This document shows positions 49,251 through 56,648 of a DNA stretch of 56,648 nucleotides, piece after piece (position 1 is the first letter of the stretch; each line of letters opens with the position of its first letter). This DNA comes from CAYXVF01 sp964468125 (GTDB taxonomy: Bacteria; Myxococcota; XYA12-FULL-58-9; CAYXVF01). A program made the position numbers and the translations under genes. The notes under the pieces were generated by a model. The model did not search any database. It had not been told where the DNA came from and saw only the letters and a program-made list of their open reading frames with translations. The stretch is from positions 1 through 56,648 of the forward strand of contig CAYXVF010000030.1 in NCBI GenBank assembly GCA_964468125.1, in the 5' to 3' direction.

Positions 49251-50804
49251 CTAGCTCTTCGTGCCGCCCCGAAGGGCGATGATGCGTTCCATTTGCGCGT
49301 TCACCGGCGCGTATTCGACCCGCTTGCTGGCGTCTTCGAGGATCGACTCAAAGCGAGCGACGTCCACCGCACTGAGCTGCTCGAGAGACAGCACGGCGGC
49401 CATGCGCACCTGCGGGTTGTCGTGCTCCGCGGCGTCGAGGAGCGCCTTGGCCGCATCCTTGGCGCCGAGGCGACCGAGCTGAAAGGCCGCCCGGGCCGCG
49501 ATGCGCGCGTCGTCGGAGCCGAGCTTCCCTTGCCAACAGGCGGCGTCGCTGTTGCATTCTTTCGCGGCGAGCAAACGCACACGCTCCGCCTTGACGAAAG
49601 GCTCGAGCTCGCCGGTGCCGAGCGCGTCGAAGGTGCTGAGGCGGCTGCCATCACCGAGCTGGCTCGCGGCGATCACCGCGGCCCGCTTCGCGTCGAGCTC
49701 GCCGCTCTTTGCCGCCGCGAGCAAAGCGGGAACTGCGGCGGGATCGCCGATCGTGGTCAGCGCTTCCGTGGCGGCGAGACGAATGCGTGGGTCCGTGTCC
49801 GGAACCACCTCGAGGATCGCGGTCATGGCACCGTCGTTACCGAGGTCACCGAGGGCGTAGGTCAGCTCGATCACCGCACCCAAGACGCTCGCCTCGGCAC
49901 CCGAACTCTTCGTGCGCTGCCACTGGTTGTAATACTTCTGAAGCGCGGCGACCATAGGCGCCTCCGCGTCTTTCACTCGGAGTGCTCCGAGCGCGGACCC
50001 CGCTTTTGCCGCGATCACCCCGTCGCTGAGCGGGGCGCCGCCGACTTTCATCTGCTCGATGGTTTCGTTCTTGCGCTCGAGGGTCTTCATGAGCTCAGGC
50101 ACTGCCTTGGCGCCGGTTTGGATCAGCGCAAAGCGGGCCTCGCGGTAGTGGCTGATCCCGTCGCCTCGTTCCGCGTAGAGCATCTTTACGAGGGTCGGCA
50201 CCGCTTTCTCTGAGCCCAGCTCACCGAGGGAGCTGATCGCAACTTTACGGATGTAGGGCTCCGCGTCGTTCTCGGCGATCTCCATCATCGACTCGGCAGC
50301 CTCGGGAGCGCCGAGCTCGCCGAGTGTTCGCAGGACCGCATCGCGGGTCTTGGGCTCCGGTGAGTCGACGAGCTTGATCAGATCCCCAACCGCGTCCTTG
50401 GCGCCCAGGGCAGCAAGGGCCCGGGCGATGTTTTGGTTGACGCGGTTGCGCAGGCGCGTGGAGCGGTCACGGCCACTGCTCACCTCATAGTCGATCGCCG
50501 CGCGAAGCTCTCCGACGACCGAGGCGTCCCCGATCTGCCCGAGGGTGTAGGCCGCGTCGGGCTGCCAGTCCCCTCCTTCCTTCAGCCACTGGGTTACCGC
50601 CGGGACCGCTTCTTTGGCGGCCGGGCCCATCTTTGCGAGCTCCTTGAGCGCCTCCACGCGAGTCGGTTTGTCCTTCAGGCGCGCCACCCAGTAGCCGGGC
50701 TGAGATGGGTCCGTCTCGCCCTGGCAGGCGGAGAGGCCCAGAAGCAAGAGCGCGAGGGACATCGACTGAAGAAAACGCCGGTGAAGACATTCGGATGTGT
50801 GCAT
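49251..50804 (-). CDS. HEAT-repeat lipoprotein
   Basis: 517 residues. Signal with lipobox LLLGLSAC (Cys27) after an N-terminal MHTSECLHRRFLQ. The mature chain is built of HEAT/PBS-lyase repeats: RVEALKELAKMGPAAKEAVP, AVLRTLGELGAPEAAESMME, IRKVAISSLGELGSEKAVPT, IRLAATEALTTIGDPAAVPA, ARAAFQLGRLGAKDAAKALL. Such solenoids bind other proteins. It is divergent from a second exported HEAT protein, so the two may work together at the envelope. Substrate unknown. Confidence 0.88.
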   Translation of the reverse strand: MHTSECLHRRFLQSMSLALLLLGLSACQGETDPSQPGYWVARLKDKPTRVEALKELAKMGPAAKEAVPAVTQWLKEGGDWQPDAAYTLGQIGDASVVGELRAAIDYEVSSGRDRSTRLRNRVNQNIARALAALGAKDAVGDLIKLVDSPEPKTRDAVLRTLGELGAPEAAESMMEIAENDAEPYIRKVAISSLGELGSEKAVPTLVKMLYAERGDGISHYREARFALIQTGAKAVPELMKTLERKNETIEQMKVGGAPLSDGVIAAKAGSALGALRVKDAEAPMVAALQKYYNQWQRTKSSGAEASVLGAVIELTYALGDLGNDGAMTAILEVVPDTDPRIRLAATEALTTIGDPAAVPALLAAAKSGELDAKRAAVIAASQLGDGSRLSTFDALGTGELEPFVKAERVRLLAAKECNSDAACWQGKLGSDDARIAARAAFQLGRLGAKDAAKALLDAAEHDNPQVRMAAVLSLEQLSAVDVARFESILEDASKRVEYAPVNAQMERIIALRGGTKS

Positions 50805-50943
50805 GGTGTGAGACCCCCTGCTGAGTGATGTAGCCGCAGACTCAAAGACGGGTCAACGCGGAGAAAAGTGCGAGAGAGGGGCTCGTGGTGGGTCCGGCAG
50901 CGATCTAGCTAAGCGCCCCCCGTTGCGGGTATGGTCCGGGACG

Positions 50944-52032
50944 ATGAGCGGGAGAGCTGTCATCATTGGCGTTTTCAGCGCGACGCTCTGCGCCGTGTCC
51001 GGGGCGGACGCGCAAGAACGAGCGCCGGTCGATGGTCCGTCCCAATCGCGCGCCTACCTCGCGAAGCTCGTCGAAGCGCTCGAAAATGATGACTCTTTCA
51101 AGGTACGCCTGCAGGCGGCGGTCCTTCTCGGTCGCTCCGGAGAAGCCGCCGCGGTGGACCCTCTCATCCGCGCGCTCAACGAAGACGAGCACTATACGGT
51201 CCGCGCCGCCGCGGCCACAGCCCTTGCGAACCTCGAGGAATCGCGCGCCATCTCCCACATTCTCAAACGCATTGCCCTCGACCGGGACGACTTCGTGCGG
51301 GAGGAGGCCTCCCGGGCCCTCGACAAATACGATCGCGAGGTTGCGCTGCCCTACGTCATCGCGACCTATGACGGCTTTGAGTCCCCGGATGCCTCGAAGG
51401 TTCGTCGGGTGGCTGTGGACTACGTGTTGCGCGACGAGGTGGGGCCAGAGGCCGACGGGATCCTGGAGCGCGCCCTTGGCGATGAGACGGACATCGCGCG
51501 GATCGCAGCGGACTACTTGCTCGCGATGGAGCGCTCGGAGGAGGCCCTCGCGGTGCTCAACGAAGCGATCCGCAACAAAGAGCCGACGGTGCGGCGTGGC
51601 GCGGTGCTCGTACTCGAAGCGATGAACAGCAAGCCCGCCACGGACCTGATCCTCGAGGTCTACGAGCGCGACATCGAGGTCGAAGAGGTCAAGGAAGCCA
51701 CGCGCAACGCCCTGCGAGCGCGTCGCTCCTTTCTCGACATCGACCAGGTGATTCGCGAAGCGAGCCGGGGTACGGAGAAGCACGCCCGTGGCCGCGCCCT
51801 GAAGCTGCTCGGTGTCGTCGGTGGAATCGAGGCGGAGAAGGTTCTCGTTTCGGCGCTCGAAGACTCGGACATCTACATTCGAGGCAACGCGGTGCTCGCC
51901 ATGCAGTGGTTGGGGTCGCCAACGGTCGCACCGAGCCTCGAAAAGCTGGCGGAGGACCCGAGCAATCAGCGGATCATGCACCTCGTGCAGAACACGCTGA
52001 AGAAGCTGCGCAAGCCAGCAGCGACTAACTGA
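50944..52032 (+). CDS. Exported HEAT-repeat protein
   Basis: 362 residues. Signal peptide SGRAVIIGVFSATLCAVSG with likely cleavage after ADA. HEAT repeats throughout: FKVRLQAAVLLGRSGEAAAV, YTVRAAAATALANLEESRAI, FVREEASRALDKYDREVALP, ARGRALKLLGVVGGIEAEKV, IYIRGNAVLAMQWLGSPTVA. No lipobox, so probably free in the periplasm. ATG 50944 places the basic N-region directly before the hydrophobic core; a TTG at 50923 is unlikely. proC follows 14 bases later. Confidence 0.87.
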   Translation: MSGRAVIIGVFSATLCAVSGADAQERAPVDGPSQSRAYLAKLVEALENDDSFKVRLQAAVLLGRSGEAAAVDPLIRALNEDEHYTVRAAAATALANLEESRAISHILKRIALDRDDFVREEASRALDKYDREVALPYVIATYDGFESPDASKVRRVAVDYVLRDEVGPEADGILERALGDETDIARIAADYLLAMERSEEALAVLNEAIRNKEPTVRRGAVLVLEAMNSKPATDLILEVYERDIEVEEVKEATRNALRARRSFLDIDQVIREASRGTEKHARGRALKLLGVVGGIEAEKVLVSALEDSDIYIRGNAVLAMQWLGSPTVAPSLEKLAEDPSNQRIMHLVQNTLKKLRKPAATN

Positions 52033-52046
52033 CCGGGAGGCGCCTC

Positions 52047-52895
52047 ATGGCTCTCGAAGATCGCCGCATTGCATTCGTTGGCGCCGGCAACATGGGCGGT
52101 GCCCTCATTCGAGGAATTCTAAAGGCCCAGCTCCTCCCTGCCTCGCAGGTGGTGGCGAGCACGCCGGAAGAAGACCAGCTCGAGCTCTTATCCAAAGCCT
52201 ACCCGGGCCTCGTGGTGACGACGAACAACCGGGAGGCGGTGGCGGGGGCGAACATCGTGGTCATCGCGGTGAAGCCACAGATCATCCGAAAGGTACTTCG
52301 GGAGATTCAGAGCGACGTGCCTCGCGATGCCCTCGTCTTGTCGGTCGCGGCGGGTGTCCCCATCGATTTCATTCACGGCATTTTGCAGCGGCGCGTGGCG
52401 CGCGCCATGCCGAACACCCCCGCGGTGGTCGGTATGGGGGCGACCGCCGTATCGTTTTCCTCTGACTGCGATGAGCGCGACATCACGGCGGTCAAGGCGA
52501 TCTTTGCGGCCGTGGGAATGGTGACCACCGTCGAGGAATCCCTCTTGGATGCGGTGACAGGCCTCAGTGGCAGCGGCCCCGCCTTCATCTTCACAATCAT
52601 CGAGGCGCTGGCCGATGCGGGGGTGAAAGTGGGACTTCCGCGCAAGAAGGCGCAAGCGCTCGCCGCGCAGACGGTCGTCGGCTCGGCCCGGCTGCTCATC
52701 GAATCCGGCGAGCACCCGGGCGTGTTGAAGGACCAGGTCACGAGCCCCGGCGGAACCGCGATTGCGGGCTTGCACACCCTCGAAGAAGGCGGCTTGCGCA
52801 CCACGCTCATCAACGCGGTGCAATCCGCCACCGAGCGAGCCCGCGAGCTCGGCCGCGAGCAAGCGGGCCATTCCGCATCCGAGGAAGACGACTAG
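52047..52895 (+). CDS. proC: Pyrroline-5-carboxylate reductase
   Basis: 282 residues. Last step of proline synthesis. IAFVGAGNMGGALIRGIL binds NAD(P)H; VIAVKPQIIRKVL; ARAMPNTPAVVGMGATAVSFS; DAVTGLSGSGPAFIFTIIEALADAGVKVGLPRKKA; and the signature region VLKDQVTSPGGTAIAGLHTLEEGGLR. A C-terminal acidic tail (ASEEDD). GGGAGG lies eight bases upstream of the ATG. Its stop overlaps that of the convergent peptidase gene. Confidence 0.96.
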   Translation: MALEDRRIAFVGAGNMGGALIRGILKAQLLPASQVVASTPEEDQLELLSKAYPGLVVTTNNREAVAGANIVVIAVKPQIIRKVLREIQSDVPRDALVLSVAAGVPIDFIHGILQRRVARAMPNTPAVVGMGATAVSFSSDCDERDITAVKAIFAAVGMVTTVEESLLDAVTGLSGSGPAFIFTIIEALADAGVKVGLPRKKAQALAAQTVVGSARLLIESGEHPGVLKDQVTSPGGTAIAGLHTLEEGGLRTTLINAVQSATERARELGREQAGHSASEEDD

Positions 52896-53821
52896 GGCGC
52901 TGGCGGATGGAGCGGCTCGTCGACGAAGACCGCGACGTAGATTTCGCCCTGCTCGTCGATGAGACCGCGGAACATGCCGGCGGAGCTCATGCGCAAGACC
53001 GGAGCTCCCGCGGGTCCGAGCGCGATCACTCCACCTTCGCCACCGAGGGCCCGGAGCTCGTGCAGGGTCTGGTCGCAGGCGCGCGCGAGCGCAACCCCTT
53101 CGAGCTCGACCAGGTCCGCGATCCGTCGCGCGAAGGCCAGACGCATGAATATGTCGCCGTCTCCCGTACCGCTCACCGCCGCGATGCCATTCGCAGCCCA
53201 AGTTCCGGCCCCAGGGACCGCGCTGTCGGATAGACGTCCAGAGGACTGATTGGCGAGGCCGCCGGTGGAAGTCGCCGCACTGAGATGCCCCTGAGCGTCG
53301 CGCGCTACCGCCCCAACGGTCTGCGAGTCGTGGTCGAGGCTGACCGCCCCCCGTGTGCGCAGCTTCTCCCATTGAGTGCGCCGCGCCTCCGTGATGAACC
53401 ACTCAGGGGCTTCTGTAGCGAGACCGAAACGCTCGACGAGCTCCGCTTCAGCCTCTGCGCCCACCATCACCGTGTGGCGGTCTTCCAAGAGCTCACGGGC
53501 TGCCCGCACCGGGTTGCGAAGCCTGCGCATCAAACCCACTGCCCCGGCCTGGAGGTCCTCACCGCGCATGAGTGAGGCGGACATCTGCGCTTCCCCGGGG
53601 GCAGCGAGGACCGAGCCCCGCCCCGCGTTGAACCACTCACAGTCCTCGAGGGCTGTGGTGGCTTCAGTGGCCGCATCGACGGCGGAGCCACCGGCGCGGA
53701 GGAGGTTCCGACCCATCGCCAAGGCGTGGGCGAGACCTCGTTCGTAGTCGGCGCGATGGCGCTCTACCCGTTCGGGTTTCACGGCACCGGCACCTCCGTG
53801 GACGGCAAGGGCGATACTCAT
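52892..53821 (-). CDS. Isoaspartyl peptidase/L-asparaginase (Ntn hydrolase)
   Basis: 309 residues. Self-cleaving Ntn hydrolase: LAVHGGAGAV at the start, CEWFNAGRGSVL, HTVMVGAEAEAELVERFGL, then HDSQTVGAVARDAQGHLSAATSTGG with the nucleophile Thr in QTVGAVA, and LSDSAVPGAGTWA. The usual GxVGDSP reads GRLSDSA, a small departure near the substrate site. It removes isoaspartyl dipeptides and may hydrolyse asparagine. ATG 53821 gives the family start. Lies downstream of the protease gene, separated by terminators. Confidence 0.92.
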   Translation of the reverse strand: MSIALAVHGGAGAVKPERVERHRADYERGLAHALAMGRNLLRAGGSAVDAATEATTALEDCEWFNAGRGSVLAAPGEAQMSASLMRGEDLQAGAVGLMRRLRNPVRAARELLEDRHTVMVGAEAEAELVERFGLATEAPEWFITEARRTQWEKLRTRGAVSLDHDSQTVGAVARDAQGHLSAATSTGGLANQSSGRLSDSAVPGAGTWAANGIAAVSGTGDGDIFMRLAFARRIADLVELEGVALARACDQTLHELRALGGEGGVIALGPAGAPVLRMSSAGMFRGLIDEQGEIYVAVFVDEPLHPPAP

Positions 53822-53845
53822 GACTCCATTATCGCCCCTTCGAGG

Positions 53846-53887
53846 CAAAAAGGCGCGGCCCCCGCCGAGTGATCGAAGGCCGCGCCT
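53846..53887 (-). terminator. Rho-independent terminator of the protease gene
   Basis: On the minus strand a perfect 10-bp stem AGGCGCGGCC/GGCCGCGCCT (plus 53851-53860 with 53878-53887) is followed by five T (plus A-run 53847-53851). It lies 35 bases after the stop codon of the subtilisin gene. Confidence 0.8.
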
Positions 53888-53888
53888 G

Positions 53889-53921
53889 CCAGAGGGAACC
53901 GCTCTAGGGGGTTCCTCTGGG
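53889..53921 (-). terminator. Second hairpin directly after the protease stop
   Basis: CCAGAGG..GAACC pairs with GGTTC..CTCTGG with one bulged base. It sits between the stop codon and the U-tailed terminator, forming a tandem arrangement. Confidence 0.5.
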
Positions 53922-56489
53922 TCAGTTCATGCCGTTCAGGAGCGCATCATTGAGACGGGTGTAGAGAGTCCGGCGCAACTGCCGCCATCCCTTCAGGGCT
54001 TCGGCGTCTTCTGCGCTCGGCTTGACCGAGTTGAGCATCTCGACGACGCCCGCCTTGAACGCCTCGCGCTCGTCTTCGCGCTGAACGAAGCGGGTCGCGC
54101 TTTGATCGATGGCGCTCTGGAGCAGGTGGAAGAATTCGGCGTCTTCGTCGGCCGTCCGGCCTCCGTCCACAAGGTGAATGCCCCACGCGGTCTGCAGAAC
54201 CGACAGCGCTTCGCCGGCGGTGTCAAAGCCTTCCTCCGAGCGGTCCTTGATCGCGTCGACAGTCGCCCGATCGATGGTCGCGGACATGTCCTGAACGTAA
54301 CCAACGGAGAGGCCAAAGCCGCTGCCTTCGGTGCGGAGGAGGTCGCGCATCGCCTGGCAGATCTCCACCTTTGCCTGCGACGACGGGGCCATCGCCACGC
54401 TCTTCACGAACGCGGTGCTGAGCATCCGGGTCTTGACACGATTGCTGAGCTCCGGGTCGCTGCTCAACCATCGGTTGTAGCTCGCGATGTTTTCGATCGC
54501 GGCCTGCGGCGCCTGCGGCTTTTCGGCGAGATTCTCAAAGGTTGAGTACGCCTGGGCACGAATCGTCGCGTCGAGGTCGTTGTACCCATCGAAGTCTCCG
54601 CCTTCGATCGCTTCCATCGCGCCGCTCAGGAAACTGACCCGCTCGGTCTCCGGCAGATTCGCCGCCGCCGTGTTGACCAGACGGGAAAGCTCCGAGGCGT
54701 TGTCGTAGCTCAACGCGTTGTAGGGGTTCGCCACTTCGGTGCCGCGCGTGCGCCAATTCATCATCGTGCTCCAGGCGAGCTTGGCGTTCTCAACGGTGAG
54801 TGGCTTGCTCTCGGCGAGCTGCACCGCGGCTTCAGAGGCGAGATCTGCGGCTACCGCTTCCACGCGAGACGCGGTGGAAGGGCTGAGTTTGTCCTTTGCC
54901 GCATCGAAAACCGCCATCGCCCGGCCGAGGAACTCGATCCGGTCGTCGGCGCGGGAGATCCCCTCGTTGAGCTCGACCACCGCCTGAAGAATGTCGTCCT
55001 CGTCGCGCACGGTGATCTCGCCATCGTCGGCCTCCAGGCCTTGGATGATCTCCTTGAACGCGGTCTCGCGCTCGACCACCTCGCGCAGGGTGAAGCGCTC
55101 GAGCATCAGGTCCGCGGCCTCGACCATGCGCAGGTCACCGGCGCCGTCGACGTGCGGCGGCAGGTTCTCGAAGTCCGCGGCGGTTTCCTCGAGGATCTTC
55201 TGGAACTCGCCGCTCCGAACGAGCTCGCGCGGGGAGACGCGGGTCATGCCCGCTTCCCAAAGCTCGTAGAACTTGCCGAGGAGCGCCGCACCGGCGCCAG
55301 CCACCTGCGGCGACGCCATCGACGTGCCTGAGAAGCGCGCGGTGCGATCGCCGGGGATGGTCGACAGCACTGCCACGCCGCCCGCGGAGATGTCGGGCTT
55401 GTCATTCTGTCCGGGGCCTCCGTTCGGATCGCCGCGAGACGAGAAGCGGGCGATGCCGTCGTCATCGGTGCGGGCGGTGCCGCGGTGGTCGGTGGCTGCG
55501 ACCGCGAAGACGTCTTTGCCCCAGGCCGGGGTGCCGACGGTGCCTAGGCCGGGGCCGCTATTGCCCGCGGAGGACACGACGAAGATTCCGTGCTCGCGCA
55601 TCGCTTCGTTGGCGAGCTCGGCGAGCGCGTCGCGCTCCCGGTCACCGGCGGCGCTAGCGCCGAGGGACATGTTGAGGATGACAGGCTTGTCCTTCCACTC
55701 CTCGCTGTTGGCCCACTCAATCGTTTTCTGGATGCCGGCCATGACAGTCGCGAGCGAGCCCGAGCCGCCGTCGAGGACGAGGGCGCCGGCGAGCTCCGCG
55801 TTGGGCGCGATGCCCCGGACTTCGTTTTCGCCGTTGCCGATCGCGTTGGCGATCCCGGCAACGTGGGTGCCGTGCTGGCCACTGTCGCGCTGCGGATCGC
55901 TCGGCGCGGGTGTCGCGACGTCGTCGAAGAGGATCGTCGGCTTCAGGAGGCTGTGCGTCGCAATACCCGTGTCGGCGACGACGATGAGCGAGTTCTCTCC
56001 GGCCCAGCCGGGCTCGCGCGCCTGCAGCTCGGCCGCGCCGTGGACCGAGCGGGCCACGGTGTTTTGCGGGGTGAACGCGTCTTCCTGCGCTTCGACCGGC
56101 TCCGGCGCCTTGATTTCGACGTTTTCGACGATCTTCAGACCCGCGCGCTGATATTCTGCGACTTCCGCGTCGCTCAGGTTCACGACGTAGCGTCCGCGCT
56201 TCGAGCAGCTCAGGGCGCTTTGTTTCGTGTCCTGCTTGGCGCGCATGAGACGGCCGAGCCCTTCAAAGCTCTCGCCCGTCGCACCCTGCTCCTTCGGCAT
56301 GAACACGATGTATTCGCGCGAAGGTCCTTCGGGGCCTTTGTCGGTGGTGGGGGCATTCGGGCCCATGGAATCGACGTTCTGGGCGCTCTTTTCGCCCTTG
56401 GACGACTCTACGAGCGGTTCCTCGGTGATGGCATCTGGACGGAAAGGCGCACCGGCGCCGGCGGCGCGGTGAATACGATCACTCGGCAT
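53922..56489 (-). CDS. Large subtilisin-like serine protease (S8)
   Basis: 855 residues. Catalytic triad clear: D173 (VVADTGIA), H206 (GQHGTHVAG), S390 (SGTSMASPQVAG), oxyanion N310 (SSAGNSG). Residues 57-125 resemble an inhibitor-type propeptide (REYIVFMPKE, GRYVVNLSDAEVAEYQRAGL). No signal peptide: the N-terminus is polar (MPSDRIHRAAGAG). From about residue 410 the remaining ~445 residues are mainly helical and of no family I recognise. It may act in the cytoplasm or leave by a non-classical route. TAGGAT lies nine bases before the ATG. Upstream 56490-56648 holds no gene or clear promoter. Confidence 0.92.
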   Translation of the reverse strand: MPSDRIHRAAGAGAPFRPDAITEEPLVESSKGEKSAQNVDSMGPNAPTTDKGPEGPSREYIVFMPKEQGATGESFEGLGRLMRAKQDTKQSALSCSKRGRYVVNLSDAEVAEYQRAGLKIVENVEIKAPEPVEAQEDAFTPQNTVARSVHGAAELQAREPGWAGENSLIVVADTGIATHSLLKPTILFDDVATPAPSDPQRDSGQHGTHVAGIANAIGNGENEVRGIAPNAELAGALVLDGGSGSLATVMAGIQKTIEWANSEEWKDKPVILNMSLGASAAGDRERDALAELANEAMREHGIFVVSSAGNSGPGLGTVGTPAWGKDVFAVAATDHRGTARTDDDGIARFSSRGDPNGGPGQNDKPDISAGGVAVLSTIPGDRTARFSGTSMASPQVAGAGAALLGKFYELWEAGMTRVSPRELVRSGEFQKILEETAADFENLPPHVDGAGDLRMVEAADLMLERFTLREVVERETAFKEIIQGLEADDGEITVRDEDDILQAVVELNEGISRADDRIEFLGRAMAVFDAAKDKLSPSTASRVEAVAADLASEAAVQLAESKPLTVENAKLAWSTMMNWRTRGTEVANPYNALSYDNASELSRLVNTAAANLPETERVSFLSGAMEAIEGGDFDGYNDLDATIRAQAYSTFENLAEKPQAPQAAIENIASYNRWLSSDPELSNRVKTRMLSTAFVKSVAMAPSSQAKVEICQAMRDLLRTEGSGFGLSVGYVQDMSATIDRATVDAIKDRSEEGFDTAGEALSVLQTAWGIHLVDGGRTADEDAEFFHLLQSAIDQSATRFVQREDEREAFKAGVVEMLNSVKPSAEDAEALKGWRQLRRTLYTRLNDALLNGMN

Positions 56490-56648
56490 GACTCAAATCC
56501 TATTTTTTGGTTGGGGGCGGGCAGCCCTGACCCGGCCACCCATTTAGACAGGATCAGTTATCGCGATCCGACGCGCGAGGTTGCGTCGATCCGGCCATTC
56601 GGGATCGGTTCTGTTTTCCGGCAGGCTGCGCTGTCCGCTTTTTCTCGG

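Noticed and set aside
1..56648. CRISPR arrays, tRNA or rRNA genes, insertion sequences
   Set aside because: No regularly spaced direct repeats, no cloverleaf or rRNA-like stretch and no transposase were seen on either strand.

Overview
The window looks like a chromosomal piece of a high-GC Gram-negative bacterium, most probably a Myxococcota/Deltaproteobacteria-type organism. The support is indirect: a DUF4388 multidomain protein, cysteine-rich DUF4215/Dickkopf-like lipoproteins, a thrombospondin-type-3/OmpA protein, exported HEAT-repeat proteins, Lnt and lipobox proteins, and a bacterial topoisomerase VI. A run of exactly 100 N (2631-2730) shows this is a draft assembly, so frameshifts close to it should be treated with care.

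Layout. (1) 1-27721 is a surface-polysaccharide region. It opens with a partial GT2/GT4 double glycosyltransferase (minus strand, running off the left edge). Next come a decayed rmlA-rmlD-rmlC copy, a membrane sulfatase-like hydrolase, UDP-GlcNAc 2-epimerase, a vapBC toxin-antitoxin pair and an intact rmlA-rmlD-rmlC operon for dTDP-L-rhamnose (rmlB is not here). After a pair of broken DUF6036-type genes and a minus-strand SDR epimerase, a plus-strand series follows: OmpA/TSP3 protein, arylsulfotransferase-like protein, WecG/TagA glycosyltransferase, O-antigen ligase/polymerase, DUF4215 protein, GT4 glycosyltransferase and a second ligase/polymerase fused to a TPR-like tail. A minus-strand operon then encodes a flippase, a parallel beta-helix lipoprotein and a hydrolase-like exported protein. 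(2) 27821-32933 holds a cupin, both subunits of a type IIB topoisomerase (Top6A/Top6B), two small proteins and a CBS-domain protein. (3) 32937-46748 is mostly housekeeping: coaE, rbfA, truB, lnt, fmdB-like, HU, a lid-less Hsp70, nadD, a large DUF4388 scaffold, miaB, msrA, alr. (4) 47075-56489 holds a cysteine-rich lipoprotein, a frameshifted comF, two HEAT-repeat proteins, proC, an isoaspartyl peptidase and a large subtilisin.

The genes of region 1 fit a Wzx/Wzy-type pathway: nucleotide-sugar supply (rhamnose, ManNAc, epimerised hexose), glycosyltransferases, flippase, polymerase/ligase, and possible decoration by the sulfotransferase- and sulfatase-like proteins. The locus has clearly been rearranged, with a duplicated rml cassette, a second vapB fragment and broken toxin-like genes. 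The most unusual item is the topoisomerase VI: both subunits carry long Lys/Ala-rich, histone-H1-like N-terminal tails, and subunit B has an extra acidic, charged-helical insertion of about 75 residues. Also notable are a hairpin that would hide the HU ribosome-binding site at the very 5' end of its predicted transcript, a well-centred palindromic operator at vapBC, a VapC whose third acidic residue is replaced by Val, and several genes that look leaderless.
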